Under the pieces are notes generated by a model. That model saw only the letters and a program-made list of their open reading frames with translations, had not been told where the DNA came from and searched no databases. A DNA stretch of 47,895 bases from Taibaiella sp. Lineage in GTDB: Bacteria > Bacteroidota > Bacteroidia > Chitinophagales > Chitinophagaceae. The stretch lies in the NCBI GenBank assembly GCA_019739295.1, contig JAHHDV010000016.1, positions 1 to 47,895 on the forward strand, written 5' to 3'. Positions 47,892 to 47,895 of this stretch are shown piece after piece; position 1 is the stretch's first letter, and every line of letters starts with the position of its first letter. A program made the position numbers and the translations under genes.

Positions 47892-47895
47892 TGTC

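Noticed and set aside
1..47895. CRISPR array, insertion sequence, prophage, rRNA operon or replication origin
   Set aside because: No regularly spaced short repeats, transposase or phage genes, rRNA sequence or DnaA-box cluster were recognised.

Overview
The window is a chromosomal segment of a Bacteroidota bacterium, from the Sphingobacteriia/Chitinophagia-like part of the phylum (order not resolvable by eye). Support comes from many TAnnTTTG -7 promoter boxes, with TTG/TTTG about 19-20 nt upstream in the clearest cases. It also comes from two secreted proteins with type IX secretion (T9SS) C-terminal sorting domains, an OMP_b-brl/TonB-type receptor, a DivIC-type septum protein, an IPExxxVDY-family protein, a split transketolase and a bacteroidete-type GlmU-like protein. 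No phage, insertion sequence, CRISPR array or rRNA operon was seen.

Layout. 1-3.5 kb (minus): start of an M1-like peptidase, cardiolipin synthase, and a cysteine desulfurase/A-type Fe-S carrier pair. 3.5-9.6 kb (plus): methylmalonyl-CoA epimerase, FeoB (split by a frameshift), a secreted PIG-L deacetylase and DapB. 9.7-13.1 kb: S41 protease (minus), NadR-like kinase and a family 9 glycosyltransferase (plus). 13.3-17.8 kb: a 1502-residue T9SS multidomain surface protein with an internal 414-bp tandem repeat. 17.9-23.3 kb: IPExxxVDY protein, Tgt, NAD kinase, MnmA, tRNA-Val(TAC) and a transketolase C-terminal subunit. 23.6-28.9 kb: a second T9SS protein, a beta-barrel protein, DivIC (frameshifted), a small ORF, acyl-CoA dehydrogenase and a DUF937-like gene (two frameshifts). 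29-34.2 kb: PadR/PspC pair, a barrel protein and a GlmU-like/TpiA pair. 34.3-36.2 kb: a Uup-like ABC-F ATPase. 36.3-38.0 kb: a strongly AT-rich insert with a YwqK-repeat lipoprotein and a winged-helix/HNH endonuclease, bounded by a recurring GTTAGWGACAATTTT-like motif. 38.2-40.9 kb: CCA-adding/HD enzyme, a tiny 40-residue lipoprotein and a MurG-like glycosyltransferase. 41-45 kb (minus): an overlapping cluster of lipoprotein, RsmE, DUF4159 and a VWA membrane protein. 45.3-47.8 kb: a TonB-dependent receptor-like protein (frameshifted).

Most genes are housekeeping (tRNA modification, NAD, lysine/peptidoglycan precursor, Fe-S, glycolysis) or cell-envelope functions. Two things deserve attention. 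First, five genes carry six single-base frame disruptions, each in or next to a homopolymer; in five of the six, one surplus base explains the break. This points to sequence error or, less likely, slippage decoding. Second, the AT-rich two-gene insert with its repeated boundary motif looks like acquired cassette DNA and holds the only defence-like gene. I did not find a convincing, wholly new multi-gene system.
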